Shown: piece by piece, positions 12,345 through 21,383 of the stretch
How the letters are laid out: each line of letters begins with the position of its first letter
Numbering within the stretch: position 1 is the stretch's first letter
Assembly: GCF_028598745.1 (NCBI RefSeq)
Contig: NZ_JAQRFK010000011.1
Location: 1-64,000, forward strand
From: Xenorhabdus sp. IM139775
GTDB taxonomy: Bacteria; Pseudomonadota; Gammaproteobacteria; Enterobacterales; Enterobacteriaceae
DNA length: 64,000 bases
Direction of reading: 5' to 3'
Position numbers and translations under genes: made by a program
Notes under the pieces: model-generated
What the model was told of the DNA's origin: nothing
Database searches by the model: none
What the model saw: the letters and a program-made list of their open reading frames with translations, nothing else

Positions 12345-13532
12345 TTACGAAACGGGATGTTCCTGACGCGGGTGCCGCTGGGAAATGGGCAGCCAGCAAA
12401 ACAGGATCAGCAGCGACGTGGAAAACATCAGCATGCCAACGCTAAACTGGCTATTTTGCGGTAACATTGCCGACAGCCACGTTGCCACACCTGAACCGAC
12501 ATTCTGCAATCCCCCCACTAAAGCCCCTGCGGCGCCGGCCAGATAAGGGAAGGGTTCCATTGCGCCGGTCGTTGCCAATGGGAACAACATACCGGCGCCA
12601 AAAAAGAATAACGCAGCCGGTATCAGTAACGTCCAGAGATTCATAAAACCAAACCAGCCGGGCAACCACATCAAGATCCCCGCCAACAAGCAACAGATCA
12701 CCGACTGCCACATTAGTCGGTAAGATGTTTTACTTTCACGCCCCGCATACCACGCGCCAAAAAACGCTGCCGGTATTGGCAGAATAAACAAGATACTGAC
12801 CGTCAGGCTATCCAGCCCCAACACCGCCCCCAGCAACACGCCGCTGCTGGCTTCAAAAACGGCAATCCCGGCCAACCCTCCCACCAGCATGATCAGGTAA
12901 GAGACGAAGGGGCCATGAGAGAGTAACTGGTGGAAAGAAACCAACATCGTGCTCCGTTTAGTCCCTGTAGGACGGGTTTCCGGTAAATGCCGAGCCAGAA
13001 AGGACGCAACGACAGCCCCCAACACCAATAGGAACACATAACAGGCACGCCAACCAAAATAGTGGGCAACCATCCCACCAATCATGGGAGCAGCCAAGGG
13101 ACTCACCAAGATAGCCATATTCAGCAGGCTATTGGCATAACGCAATGTCGGGCCGGTATATAAATCCCGCGGCATGGTCCGCACCATCACCCCCGCAACC
13201 CCGGTGCCCAACCCCTGTAATGCACTCGCAATCACCAATACCGATAAGTTCGGGGCAAACAGGGCACATAGCGTCGCCACCAGATAAATGGACATGCCCA
13301 CCAAAATTACAGGACGTCGCCCTACTTTGTCAGACAGCGGCCCATAAAAGAGTTGCGAAAATCCGTAAGAAAACAGATAGGCCGCCATCACCCGCTGAAC
13401 TTCTCCCGCAGGCTGGTTAAGATCACTCGCCATATCAGCAATGACTGGCACATAGATCGTTTGCGTCATCTGCCCTACCGCAGTCAGGGCAATCAGCATC
13501 AACAACAAATTAACGTGTTCTATTTTTTTCAT
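12345..13532 (-). CDS. emrD: multidrug efflux MFS transporter EmrD
   Basis: Twelve-helix major facilitator proton antiporter of the inner membrane, linked in E. coli to uncoupler and amphipathic drug efflux. The start at 13532 gives MKKIEHVNLLLMLIALTAV, matching EmrD; the frame is open 23 codons further upstream but those residues are not conserved. MFS motif A (GPLSDKVGRRPVILVG) follows helix 2, and near-identical blocks to EmrD include VSILFILPIPAAFFGAW and FFFGAGMLFPLAT. In E. coli emrD is elsewhere on the chromosome; here it separates glpK from fpr. Confidence 0.92.
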   Translation of the reverse strand: MKKIEHVNLLLMLIALTAVGQMTQTIYVPVIADMASDLNQPAGEVQRVMAAYLFSYGFSQLFYGPLSDKVGRRPVILVGMSIYLVATLCALFAPNLSVLVIASALQGLGTGVAGVMVRTMPRDLYTGPTLRYANSLLNMAILVSPLAAPMIGGMVAHYFGWRACYVFLLVLGAVVASFLARHLPETRPTGTKRSTMLVSFHQLLSHGPFVSYLIMLVGGLAGIAVFEASSGVLLGAVLGLDSLTVSILFILPIPAAFFGAWYAGRESKTSYRLMWQSVICCLLAGILMWLPGWFGFMNLWTLLIPAALFFFGAGMLFPLATTGAMEPFPYLAGAAGALVGGLQNVGSGVATWLSAMLPQNSQFSVGMLMFSTSLLILFCWLPISQRHPRQEHPVS

Positions 13533-13908
13533 CGCATTTATACAAAATAACCCATTGAAAATAATTGAATAATTAATCATCAGCCACAGTAAAACCCTCA
13601 AGCGCTTATTTAAGGCACCTGACGCACTGATTTCATTAGATAGGATTCAATGAGCAAATCTATATTTTTTCTTTGCAGTATACAATTTTACATGAAGAAA
13701 AAATTGCAGGGATATCCCCCATTAATGTCAATAAAAGTGTACATATTCAACCATAATATTAGCAGATATCCAGTCAATTACACCGTAACACGTAATCGAT
13801 AATGCTATTTCCAGTAATCACGTAGAATCGTCACAAAAAATTATCAATTCATGCAATATTCATTCACATCGTTAATTCATCCCCCATTGTGTAGAGAGGT
13901 TAATCGTC
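13533..13908. other. emrD-fpr divergent promoter region
   Basis: About 375 bp without an open frame worth calling. It must hold the promoters of the divergent emrD and fpr genes. I see no clear regulator site; a SoxS/MarA box would be expected for fpr but none is convincing. AGAGAGG at 13893 is a good ribosome binding site for fpr. Confidence 0.5.
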
Positions 13909-14655
13909 ATGGCAAATTGGGTTACAGGACAAGTTACCGACATCACCCATTGGACTGACTCGCTTTTCAGTATCAAAATTCATGCGCCAATCGAAAAATT
14001 CACTGCCGGGCAATTTGCAAAACTGGCACTGGAAATTGAAGGGGAGCGCATCCAACGCGCTTACTCTTACGTCAACTCTCCCGATGACAATCAGTTGGAA
14101 TTTTATCTGGTGACCGTTCCGCAAGGAAAACTCAGCCCCCGATTGGCGGCACTAAAAACCGGGGATGAACTGCTGGTCACAGAGCAAGCGGCGGGGTTTT
14201 TCGTCCTTGATGAGATCCCTGACAGCCAAACACTCTGGATGCTGTCCACCGGCACCGCCATCGGCCCTTATCTTTCTATCCTCCAGCAAGGCATCGATTT
14301 GGAACGATTCGACAATATCGTGTTGGTTCATGCGGTCAGATGGGGAAAAGATTTGAGTTATTTACCCATGATGCAAGCATTAGAGAAAAAATTTCAGGGT
14401 AAACTGAGAATACAGACCATCGTTAGCCGGGAACCATGGCCAAATTCACTGATGGGCAGAATGCCGGCGTTAATTGAAAATGGCGAACTGGAATCGGCGG
14501 TCGGCTTACCGATTCAGGCAGAAAACAGCCATGTCATGCTGTGCGGGAATCCCCAAATGGTCAGGGATACCCAGCAACGGTTAAAAGAGCAGCGTAATAT
14601 GGCAAAACACCTGCGCCGTAAACCCGGCCATATCACCAGCGAGCAATATTGGTAA
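13909..14655 (+). CDS. fpr: ferredoxin (flavodoxin)-NADP+ reductase Fpr
   Basis: FAD-dependent reductase that passes electrons from NADPH to flavodoxin and ferredoxin. The FAD-binding motif RAYSYVNSPDD (about residues 51-61) and the NADP-binding segment MLSTGTAIGPYLSIL are visible, as is the C-terminal KHLRRKPGHITSEQYW, which is diagnostic of this bacterial subclass. 248 residues equals the E. coli length. Strong ribosome binding site AGAGAGG. Followed by the convergent yiiR. Confidence 0.95.
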   Translation: MANWVTGQVTDITHWTDSLFSIKIHAPIEKFTAGQFAKLALEIEGERIQRAYSYVNSPDDNQLEFYLVTVPQGKLSPRLAALKTGDELLVTEQAAGFFVLDEIPDSQTLWMLSTGTAIGPYLSILQQGIDLERFDNIVLVHAVRWGKDLSYLPMMQALEKKFQGKLRIQTIVSREPWPNSLMGRMPALIENGELESAVGLPIQAENSHVMLCGNPQMVRDTQQRLKEQRNMAKHLRRKPGHITSEQYW

Positions 14656-14693
14656 TCAGCTCATGATGGCTGGTCACGGCACCCACCATAAAC

Positions 14694-15143
14694 TTACCGG
14701 CGTTTTTGAGCAGGGTTATTGGCAGAAATATAATCAACCGTTTCTGCCATCTCACCAAAACGGTTAGCGCCTTCCGTTCCGCGAAATACCCCGCAATCCA
14801 ATATCATCATGACAAAAATCAGTGTCGGGACAAAACGACCAATTCCCCACTGCCATATCGGTGCCATTGTGCTCAGGTCAAGGGACAGCAATATCCACGC
14901 CAACGCAAATAGTAACCCCCAGCTACCCCGTTTATTCCGGTCATGCAGACGCTTCGAAAAAATCGCCGCGGTTGGATACAATAGCAAAGCAATACCCACC
15001 GCCGCATAATTTATCGGGAGGATATTCATGCCATGCAGTGTCAGGAGCGTAAAGATCAAAACGAAACAGATGCCTGTGCCGCGCCAAAACTCTCGTCGTC
15101 CAATTCGGCCTTTGAATGAAAATCCCCATTGTTGTAATGTCAT
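14694..15143 (-). CDS. yiiR: DUF805 membrane protein YiiR
   Basis: Small inner-membrane protein of the DUF805 family, function unknown. It opens with the family signature MTLQQWGFSFKGRIGRREFW and contains four hydrophobic segments plus the conserved KRLHDRNKRG stretch between helices. 149 residues. Its place between fpr and yiiQ-tpiA is the same as E. coli yiiR, which supports the symbol. Confidence 0.85.
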   Translation of the reverse strand: MTLQQWGFSFKGRIGRREFWRGTGICFVLIFTLLTLHGMNILPINYAAVGIALLLYPTAAIFSKRLHDRNKRGSWGLLFALAWILLSLDLSTMAPIWQWGIGRFVPTLIFVMMILDCGVFRGTEGANRFGEMAETVDYISANNPAQKRR

Positions 15144-15214
15144 GTACTCTTTTCCAATGATTTTCCAATTGTGTGGATGCTGTTTTTCCAGGATTTAACT
15201 CAGTGAGTAACAAA

Positions 15215-15835
15215 ATGAAAACAGACATAAATAAACTTCTGGTGACAATATTAATCGCTTTTGGCATCGGTTTACCATTACCCGCCGCCGCCAATGAGCC
15301 TTCTGTCATACCAGAAATAAACTCACCGTTAATGTATCTACTGCCGAATTCCCCGACTTTCGAAGACACCATTCCCACTTTTCGGGAAAAATACAACAAA
15401 AATCACCCTGACACGCCGTTATACGAATACCGGGTGATTGCCAGCAAAGATATTTCGCAGCCTTTTATCCGCGCCGCCAGTAAAATCAATGACAAAATTT
15501 ACTCTTCGGCAGTACTGGAACGGGGCAGTGAAAAGATTAAAAGCCTGCAAATTACCCTGCTGCCCTCACAACATAAACGAGAGAATGCGCAAAACCACTT
15601 ACTGGCAAAGAAATATATCACCGCACTGATCAACCAATTTGAACCCACGCTTTCCCTCGGGCAAGCTGAAATTCAATTGGAAAAGCTCTTGCAGGCAGCA
15701 GAAAACCGCCCGGCTTTCAGTCAGAAAATGGGTGCAATACGCTATATCATCGTCAACAGCAGCGAAAATATAATGACCTTCGCAATTGAACCGATTAAGC
15801 TATCGCTATCTGACACATCAGTAAATGAAAATTAG
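15215..15835 (+). CDS. yiiQ: DUF1454 family periplasmic protein YiiQ
   Basis: Uncharacterised exported protein. The ATG at 15215 gives a typical signal peptide: KTDINK basic start, hydrophobic LLVTILIAFGIGLPL, and a probable cleavage site after PAAA. Upstream in-frame codons from 15173 add no signal-like sequence. The mature part carries DTIPTFREKYN and ITLLPSQHKRENAQN, consistent with the YiiQ/DUF1454 family. Location immediately before tpiA matches E. coli. I cannot assign a function. Confidence 0.85.
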   Translation: MKTDINKLLVTILIAFGIGLPLPAAANEPSVIPEINSPLMYLLPNSPTFEDTIPTFREKYNKNHPDTPLYEYRVIASKDISQPFIRAASKINDKIYSSAVLERGSEKIKSLQITLLPSQHKRENAQNHLLAKKYITALINQFEPTLSLGQAEIQLEKLLQAAENRPAFSQKMGAIRYIIVNSSENIMTFAIEPIKLSLSDTSVNEN

Positions 15836-15923
15836 TGACACGACGCAGAGCTATTCGCGTCGATGATCTTTATACTGTGCATTCATTTCGCAATTTGATT
15901 ATTTTCTGGTTGGAGGGAAAAAT

Positions 15924-16691
15924 ATGCGACATCCATTAGTAATGGGTAACTGGAAATTAAACGGCAGTACCCATATGGTTAACGACCTGATTGCAGGCCT
16001 GCGTAAAGAACTGAGCAATGTTGACGGCTGTGGCGTCGCTATCGCACCACCAACAGTTTATGTTTCTCTGGCAAAAAATGCCCTGGCGGGTAGCCGCATT
16101 GCGCTGGGCGCACAAGATGTTGGCGTCAATCTTTCGGGTGCTTTCACGGGCGAAACTTCCGCAGAAATGCTGAAAGACGTCGGTGCAAAATATATCATTA
16201 TCGGTCACTCTGAACGCCGCACTTACCATAAAGAGAGCGACGAATTCATTGCGAAGAAATTCGCTGTCCTGAAAGAGCAAGGCCTGATCCCCGTGCTGTG
16301 CATCGGCGAAACTGAGCAAGAAAATGAAGCAGGCCAGACTGAAGCCGTCTGCGCACGCCAAATTGATGCAGTCCTGAACACGCTGGGCGCAGAAGCATTC
16401 AAAGATACCGTGATTGCCTATGAACCTGTTTGGGCCATTGGCACCGGCAAATCTGCAACACCTGCCCAAGCCCAAGCCGTGCATAAATTTATCCGTGACC
16501 ATCTTGCAAAACAAGATGCTGCGATTGCTGAACAAGTCATTATTCAATATGGCGGTTCAGTGAACGCCGGCAATGCAGCCGAGCTGTTCACCCAACCCGA
16601 TATCGACGGTGCGCTGGTCGGTGGCGCATCACTGAAAGCAGATGCTTTTGCCGTTATCGTCAAGGCCGCAGCAGAAGCTAAAAAAGCGTAA
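15924..16691 (+). CDS. tpiA: triosephosphate isomerase TpiA
   Basis: Interconverts dihydroxyacetone phosphate and glyceraldehyde 3-phosphate in glycolysis. The 255-residue TIM barrel shows the substrate lysine in NWKLNG, catalytic His in IIGHSERR and catalytic Glu in [19 protein letters not shown] with its flexible loop 6, and the phosphate-binding [10 protein letters not shown] and GALVGGASL segments. A GGAGGGAAA ribosome binding site precedes the ATG. Strong terminator at 16717. Confidence 0.98.
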   Translation: MRHPLVMGNWKLNGSTHMVNDLIAGLRKELSNVDGCGVAIAPPTVYVSLAKNALAGSRIALGAQDVGVNLSGAFTGETSAEMLKDVGAKYIIIGHSERRTYHKESDEFIAKKFAVLKEQGLIPVLCIGETEQENEAGQTEAVCARQIDAVLNTLGAEAFKDTVIAYEPVWAIGTGKSATPAQAQAVHKFIRDHLAKQDAAIAEQVIIQYGGSVNAGNAAELFTQPDIDGALVGGASLKADAFAVIVKAAAEAKKA

Positions 16692-16716
16692 TTTTTTACA
16701 GAACAGAAAAATGACG

Positions 16717-16750
16717 CAACCGCCACGAAGCATTCTTTGTGGCGGTTTTT
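16717..16750 (+). terminator. terminator after tpiA
   Basis: Arms aaccgccac / gtggcggtt followed by TTTTT; ends tpiA ahead of the convergent sbp. Confidence 0.9.
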
Positions 16751-16811
16751 CTCGTGTAATCTAAATTCTCCAATCTACCCAGTAATCCCTGCCCAGTAAT
16801 CTGCTCCATGG

Positions 16812-17825
16812 CTAACGCCGGATAATTTCGTCAAAAGTTCCGCCTGTGGCAAAATGTGCTTTCTGCGCCTTATCCCAACCGCCAAAAACTTCATCAATCG
16901 TAAAGAGCTTCAAAGCAGGAAAAACGGTGCGGTATTTTTCTGCGATGGCTTTATCACGCGGACGATAATAATTTTTGGCCGCGATTTCCTGCCCAACCGG
17001 AGAATAAAGGTATTTCAGATATTCTGTCGCCAGCTCGCGCGTTCCCCGTTTATCAACCACTTTATCGACAACAGAAACCGTTGGCTCCGCCAGAATAGAC
17101 ATGCCCGGCGTTACAATGTCAAACTTCCCCTTGCCCAGCGCATTCATCGCCAGTAAGGCTTCGTTTTCCCAAGCAATCAATACATCGCCAATTCCACGCT
17201 CCACAAACGTATTCGTGGCACCGCGTGCACCGGAATCCAACACTTCCACATTTTTATAGAGTGCCCTCACAAACCCTTTGGCTTTGGCCTGATCCTGATT
17301 GTTATGCGCTAATCCATAACCCCAGGCCGCCAGATAATTCCAACGTGCGCCGCCGGACGTTTTCGGATTCGGGGTCACTACAGCAACATCGGGACGGATC
17401 AAATCCGGCCAATCTTTTATCTGTTTCGGGTTTCCTTTTCGCACCAAAAAGACAATGGTGGAGGTATAAGGTGCTGAATTATCCGGCAGACGCTGGATCC
17501 AATGCTTATCAATGCTTCCACGCCCGGCAATGGCATTCACATCATAAGCCAGTGCCAGCGTGACGACATCCGCCTGAAGGCCATTAATGACGGAAGTGGC
17601 CTGCTTGCCTGAACCACCATGTGATTGGCGGATCTTCACATTGTCCCCTGTTTTGTTGCGCCAGTATTCGCTGAATGCCTCATCATATTGCTGGTACAGT
17701 TCACGGGTCGGATCATAGGAGACATTCAATAATTGCAGCTCTTTTGCCCATGCCTGATTAGCCAGCGGTGTCAGCGCCAAGGCCATCAAGAATAACGCCG
17801 CCACGACATAATACTTTTTTGTCAT
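16812..17825 (-). CDS. sbp: periplasmic sulfate-binding protein Sbp
   Basis: High-affinity sulfate (thiosulfate) binding protein that delivers to the CysTWA transporter; in E. coli it is under CysB control. The start at 17825 gives a signal peptide ([20 protein letters not shown], cleavage after NQAWA) that the longer frame would bury. The mature protein begins [20 protein letters not shown] and carries [20 protein letters not shown], and [15 protein letters not shown], typical of Sbp. In E. coli cdh lies between tpiA and sbp; it is absent here. pfkA is downstream of it in gene order but separated by a repeat. Confidence 0.95.
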   Translation of the reverse strand: MTKKYYVVAALFLMALALTPLANQAWAKELQLLNVSYDPTRELYQQYDEAFSEYWRNKTGDNVKIRQSHGGSGKQATSVINGLQADVVTLALAYDVNAIAGRGSIDKHWIQRLPDNSAPYTSTIVFLVRKGNPKQIKDWPDLIRPDVAVVTPNPKTSGGARWNYLAAWGYGLAHNNQDQAKAKGFVRALYKNVEVLDSGARGATNTFVERGIGDVLIAWENEALLAMNALGKGKFDIVTPGMSILAEPTVSVVDKVVDKRGTRELATEYLKYLYSPVGQEIAAKNYYRPRDKAIAEKYRTVFPALKLFTIDEVFGGWDKAQKAHFATGGTFDEIIRR

Positions 17826-17917
17826 TGCCCATCTTGAGCCTGTATTTATACCCCTTGCATTTATCACCACAGTCACACCTTCCCCTAAGTTATTATGATT
17901 TCGCCTTATATCCGATA

Positions 17918-18010
17918 AACTTCAAGTTGCAGCCCGCAAGACGAAAACCGCTTATGATTATCTCCCACGCCGCAGGGCGATAATCAATGCCTCTTGAAAT
18001 ACGGCAAGTA
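17918..18010. repeat. dispersed palindromic repeat in the sbp-pfkA spacer
   Basis: A nested inverted repeat: outer arms aacttcaagttgc and (reverse) tacttgccgtatttcaag, inner palindrome at 17956-17985 with gattatctccca / gcgataatc-type ends. The inner core is related to the palindrome before priA. The acttcaag motif recurs at 147. Such elements are common between genes in Xenorhabdus and Photorhabdus as I recall; this copy lies in the sbp promoter side. Confidence 0.55.
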
Positions 18011-18086
18011 CAAAAACTGACAGAAAGCGCGATGACGCAGAAATAATTTTAAATTTCTGCTTATGCACAAGAAGAATATGAGGAAT

Positions 18087-18112
18087 GAGACAGCCACAGG
18101 ATAGGGCTGTCT
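18087..18112 (-). terminator. probable pfkA terminator
   Basis: On the minus strand gagacagcc and ggctgtctc form a 9-bp stem with a 7- to 8-nt loop, 30 nt after the pfkA stop. The following sequence attcct is poor in T, so termination strength is uncertain. Confidence 0.5.
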
Positions 18113-18142
18113 CCAAAATAGGATTTGGCAGGTAAGCACGGA

Positions 18143-19120
18143 TTAGTAGAGTTTTTTCGCCGTTTCCAGCCACTCTTTCTTAAAGACACGCTGCATATTC
18201 TGCACGGCATCAATGATATCGTGATGAACAAGTTTCTCGTTCTGGATACCCACACAACGACCACCATGCCCTTCCAGCAGCAGTTGAACAGAATACGCCC
18301 CCATGCGGGAAGCAAGAATGCGGTCATAAGCGACAGGCGCACCCCCACGCTGGATATGCCCCAATACCGTTGCACGGGTTTCGTGGCGGGTTTCTGCTTC
18401 AATATATTTTGCCAGCTCAGCCACATCGCAAACATGTTCAGTAATGGCCACAATCGCGTGACGCTTGCCTTTTTCAATCCCGGCTTTAATTTCAGCCAGC
18501 AATTCTTCACGATCGAAGGGATCTTCATTTTCAGGCAGAACAATAAATTCACAGCCACCCGCGATTGCCGCCGATAAGGTCAAATCACCACAATAACGCC
18601 CCATCACTTCAACAATCGAAATGCGTTTGTGGGAAGTTGAGGTATCACGCAAACGGTCAATCGCTTCAACCACCGTTTCCAGCGCCGTGAAATAACCAAT
18701 GGTGTAATCGGTGCCCGCAACATCGTTGTCAATCGTTCCCGGCAGGCCGATACAAGGGAAACCTGCCTCAGTCAGCTTTTTCGCGCCCAAATAAGAACCA
18801 TCACCGCCAATCACGACTAACGCATCGATCTCATTTTTGCGCATGTTTTCAATGGCAGTTTTCCGCACCTTATCATCCCGGAACTCCGGGAAGCGGGCTG
18901 ATCCCAAAAACGTACCGCCGCGGTTAATCATGTCGGAAACACTAAAGCGATCCAGCTTCTTCATGCGGTTTTCATACAACCCCAGATAGCCATCATAAAT
19001 GCCGTAGACTTCCAACCCTTCGGTTAAAGCGGCACGAACAACACCACGAATAGCGGCGTTCATGCCAGGCGCATCACCGCCACTCGTTAAGACTCCGATT
19101 CTTTTAATCTTGTTGATCAT
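18143..19120 (-). CDS. pfkA: 6-phosphofructokinase PfkA
   Basis: Phosphorylates fructose 6-phosphate, the committed step of glycolysis; allosteric tetramer. The start at 19120 follows AGAGG with good spacing and gives [19 protein letters not shown]; upstream codons do not match the family. ATP-binding GGDAPG and VIGGDGS, the catalytic PGTIDND, and substrate MGRYCGDL motifs are intact. 325 residues, a few more than E. coli because of a slightly longer [13 protein letters not shown] segment. Placed next to fieF as in E. coli. Confidence 0.97.
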   Translation of the reverse strand: MINKIKRIGVLTSGGDAPGMNAAIRGVVRAALTEGLEVYGIYDGYLGLYENRMKKLDRFSVSDMINRGGTFLGSARFPEFRDDKVRKTAIENMRKNEIDALVVIGGDGSYLGAKKLTEAGFPCIGLPGTIDNDVAGTDYTIGYFTALETVVEAIDRLRDTSTSHKRISIVEVMGRYCGDLTLSAAIAGGCEFIVLPENEDPFDREELLAEIKAGIEKGKRHAIVAITEHVCDVAELAKYIEAETRHETRATVLGHIQRGGAPVAYDRILASRMGAYSVQLLLEGHGGRCVGIQNEKLVHHDIIDAVQNMQRVFKKEWLETAKKLY

Positions 19121-19276
19121 GATGACCTCTGACTTGTCGATATAATATTTGCGAAACCTGATTGTCACTGCATAGCTGAATTGATTCAACTCCGTCTATG
19201 ATACGGAAAAACATCTATTCTGCATTAAGATTATGTCTATTTTTTGATGCGCTTTTGATTATGGATAAATTCTCCG

Positions 19277-20176
19277 TCAGTCCCAACGGTTTTTATACTC
19301 ATCAGCTACAGCAGAGCAAGGATCTTGGTGAATAATAATATCGGCATCTGGGAATCTGTTCCGCAATTTATTTTCAATCCCTTCGGCCAACGCATGTGCC
19401 TGCACCAAGGGCAAATTATCATCCATCTCCAGATGGAACTGAATAAAACGAATCGGGCCTGATTGACGAGTGCGCAAATCATGCCCACCTGCCACACCGG
19501 GATAACTCCGGATAATCTCAATAATCTCCTGCCGCTCTTCATCCGGCAAGGCACGATCGAGCAGAGATTGTACGGCATCATAGCCCATCCGTAACGCACT
19601 GTAGAGGATATAGACCCCGATCCCCAAGGCAAAGAGCGCATCCGCACGTTTAAAGCCATACCAACTCAACAGCAACGCCACCAAAATCGCCCCATTCATC
19701 AGGAGGTCGGACTTATAATGCAGCATATCCGCACGGATCGCCTGACTTTGTGTTTTACTGAGCACCCATTTTTGCAACGTCACCAAACATAGCGTAGAAA
19801 TCAGGGCAATGACAATCACCCAAATCCCTATCGACGCATGTTCCAGCGGCTTGGGGGAATACAGGGACTGAAAGCCCGTCAAAAACAGGAAAATCGCCGA
19901 ACCGGAAATAAACATACTTTGCGCCAAAGCCGCCAGTGATTCAGCTTTACCATGCCCAAAAGTGTGTTCTTTATCAGCCGGTTGCAGAGAATAGCGCACG
20001 ATAAAAAAATTCGTCAGGGAAGCCGCCAGATCGACCAATGAATCCACCAGCGCTGCCAATAAACTCACCGAACCCGTCAACCACCAGGCAAAAATTTTCA
20101 CGATCAACAGCACACTGGCCAGTACCGTGGCCGCCAACGCCGCAGAACTGACCCATCGCCCATAATTTATATTCAT
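19277..20176 (-). CDS. fieF: ferrous-iron/zinc efflux protein FieF
   Basis: Cation diffusion facilitator antiporter of the inner membrane. The active-site aspartates D45 and D49 ([13 protein letters not shown]) and the HYKSD motif of helix V are present, with six membrane helices and a cytoplasmic ferredoxin-like C-terminal domain ([20 protein letters not shown], then DPC). 299 residues, same as the family. E. coli has fieF directly next to cpxP; here a 2.2-kb scar of mobile DNA intervenes. Confidence 0.95.
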   Translation of the reverse strand: MNINYGRWVSSAALAATVLASVLLIVKIFAWWLTGSVSLLAALVDSLVDLAASLTNFFIVRYSLQPADKEHTFGHGKAESLAALAQSMFISGSAIFLFLTGFQSLYSPKPLEHASIGIWVIVIALISTLCLVTLQKWVLSKTQSQAIRADMLHYKSDLLMNGAILVALLLSWYGFKRADALFALGIGVYILYSALRMGYDAVQSLLDRALPDEERQEIIEIIRSYPGVAGGHDLRTRQSGPIRFIQFHLEMDDNLPLVQAHALAEGIENKLRNRFPDADIIIHQDPCSAVADEYKNRWD

Positions 20177-20207
20177 TGACTACCGCCTTTTAGTTATTCC
20201 GTCAGTC

Positions 20208-20393
20208 TCAGGTATAAAAATAGCGCGTTAGATGAAAAAATATAGGGGCAGCGAAGCAAAGCGAGTCAATTCTATCCAACATTCCGCCGTGGCCTTCAAT
20301 GATCCCGCCAAAATCCTTCACGCCGCTATCCCGTTTAATCGCCGACATACATAACCCACCGATAAACCCCATCAGAGTGATTGCCGAAGACGA
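20208..20393 (-). pseudogene. C-terminal fragment of a CdsA-family phosphatidate cytidylyltransferase
   Basis: Reading the minus strand gives about 60 codons ending at a TGA at 20208: GFIGGLCMSAIKRDSGVKD, then FGGIIEGHGGMLDRIDSLCF and AAPIFFHLTRYFY. The AIKRD and GHGGxLDRxDS blocks are the CdsA signature and resemble the YnbB-type paralogue. The frame has a stop immediately before GSSSAITL, so only the catalytic tail remains. It directly abuts the fieF start and looks like a leftover of a lost accessory gene. Confidence 0.75.
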
Positions 20394-20432
20394 CCCTGTT
20401 TACGATTTTGTGTAATCGCCATTTCATATTCA

Positions 20433-20603
20433 TTATATGTGACCGTTTAAACGGTCACCGAATTCAATCATAAATCGACTCATTGCAAGACGCCAATCTT
20501 GGAGCGGCATCGTCCACTTTTTAGAGGCGGCCTGAATCGCCAGCCAGATAACTTTTTTCGCCGAGTCGTCCGACGGGAATATTTTGCGATTCTTCCCACA
20601 CCG
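20433..20603 (-). pseudogene. IS256-family transposase, C-terminal remnant
   Basis: The minus strand reads RKIFPSDDSAKKVIWLAIQA, then ASKKWTMPLQDWRLAMSRFM and IEFGDRLNGHI before a TAA. This is the conserved end of IS256/Mutator-type transposases (FPSDESAKKAIYLAI, KKWTMPIRNW, FMIEF). A stop lies just upstream, so nothing before this tail survives. Confidence 0.8.
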
Positions 20604-20840
20604 CTAGTGCTGGCGCGGTCTGGCGGTTCGTCTTGTAGGATTTTAAAACTGAAATAATTTTTTGATCCAAAACGTGCAGGCGGATGCGGTGTAGTCCGTT
20701 TTACGGCGGGTTTACTTTTATTTCGTGGGGATTAACCACGGGACGGAGTCAACTTAATTGATAATGGCGCTGTGTGTGTCTGGTTGCGCTTGGTGAGAGA
20801 GAATAAATTGAATAGAGATGAAGAGAGCTGCGAGCACCGT

Positions 20841-20880
20841 AAATGTTAAAGGCCACCGGGCGGTTAACCTGATGGCCTTT
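20841..20880 (-). terminator. terminator of the TisB-like gene
   Basis: On the minus strand aaaggccatc ... ggtggccttt forms a stem with near-perfect arms (one mismatch pair region in the loop side), 16 nt after the toxin stop, followed by AACATTT. Confidence 0.7.
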
Positions 20881-20896
20881 GCTACGTTTCCGTTAT

Positions 20897-20980
20897 CTAT
20901 TTCAGAAAGGTACGGATCAGTTCTAAAAACGCAACTAACGCTTTGAGAACGATGATAGCGGTATCAATAAACCTCTTCAT
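20897..20980 (-). CDS. TisB-like small hydrophobic peptide (type I toxin candidate)
   Basis: A 27-codon frame on the minus strand starts at ATG 20980 and stops at TAG 20897. The peptide begins MKRF, has the core DTAIIVLKALVAFLELI and ends RTFLK. The E. coli SOS toxin TisB (29 residues, from memory) has DIAILILKLIVAALQLL in the same position: 9 of 17 identical and the others mostly conservative, with the same single amphipathic helix and Lys-rich end. TisB inserts in the inner membrane and collapses the proton-motive force. Ribosome binding site is weak (AAGAG about 9 nt upstream), as for tisB. It has its own promoter (21214-21241), a leader of about 230 nt and a terminator. No LexA box was found. 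Confidence 0.7.
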   Translation of the reverse strand: MKRFIDTAIIVLKALVAFLELIRTFLK

Positions 20981-20994
20981 CCGTTTGCTCTTTT

Positions 20995-21174
20995 TTAAGG
21001 AGCGCGATTTTCCCAATCTTTGCCTTTACACTGCCTGTCCGATTGGTTCTCATCAGTGTTAGTTGAGGAGTAGCGCGCTCTGACCGAGGCACTGAGCCAG
21101 CACCACCTGTATCCAGTCAGGGCTTTGATGCGTCCTGTAATTGACAAGACGCTGAAATCCATTTCCGCATCCAT
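20995..21174 (-). other. 59-codon leader frame upstream of the TisB-like gene
   Basis: An open frame from ATG 21174 to TAA 20995 ends 14 nt before the toxin ATG. It reads MDAEMDFSVLSITGRI at its start and DENQSDRQCKGKDWENRAP at its end, looks soluble and I recognise no domain. It lies wholly within the predicted toxin mRNA and spans the sRNA target. In E. coli the tisB leader likewise holds a frame, tisA, that is not translated. No good ribosome binding site is seen here, so a coding role is doubtful. Confidence 0.35.
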
Positions 21175-21383
21175 TGAAAATGGTCATTACGCTTATTCAA
21201 CTAACAGCTGTAGATTATAGGATGATTTTCAGATGATTCAATCAATTAAAACAATGGATCAGCAAAAACAAAAAAACCAACGGATAAGGCTGGCTTTTTT
21301 GCTTTTCCCTTAAGAAGGGCTATTTGTTTCGTACTGACTAAGGTTGGTAGCCTCGGTCAGAGCGCGCTACTCCTCAACTAACA
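21057..21383. repeat. 34-bp perfect inverted repeat flanked by 7-bp direct repeats
   Basis: The 34-bp sequence at 21057-21090 (starting tgttagttgaggagtagcgc, ending tgaccgaggc) recurs exactly in reverse complement at 21350-21383. TCATCAG stands immediately outside both ends (21050-21056 and 21384-21390). Read as RNA, it provides perfect complementarity between the toxin leader and an upstream minus-strand transcript. Read as DNA, it looks like the ends of a 327-bp MITE-like insertion with a 7-bp target duplication. Both readings are compatible with what is seen. Confidence 0.9.
21214..21241 (-). promoter_or_regulatory. sigma-70 promoter for the TisB-like gene
   Basis: On the minus strand TTGAAT (21241-21236) and a consensus TATAAT (21219-21214) are separated by 16 bp. 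Transcription would start near 21207, giving a toxin mRNA of about 360 nt with the 34-nt target at roughly +117 to +150. No CTGT-N8-ACAG LexA box overlaps it. Confidence 0.65.

Noticed and set aside
17958..18173. 71-codon minus-strand frame in the sbp-pfkA spacer
   Set aside because: Runs through the palindromic repeat and pfkA terminator and matches nothing.
20604..20800. Possible continuation of coding sequence upstream of the IS256 tail
   Set aside because: A minus-strand frame gives a plausible-looking stretch (HVLDQKIISVLKSYKTNRQT), but I recognise no family and stops surround it.
21200..21245. LexA box at the TisB-like promoter
   Set aside because: No CTGT-N8-ACAG spacing; only an isolated acagctg is present, so SOS control is not claimed.
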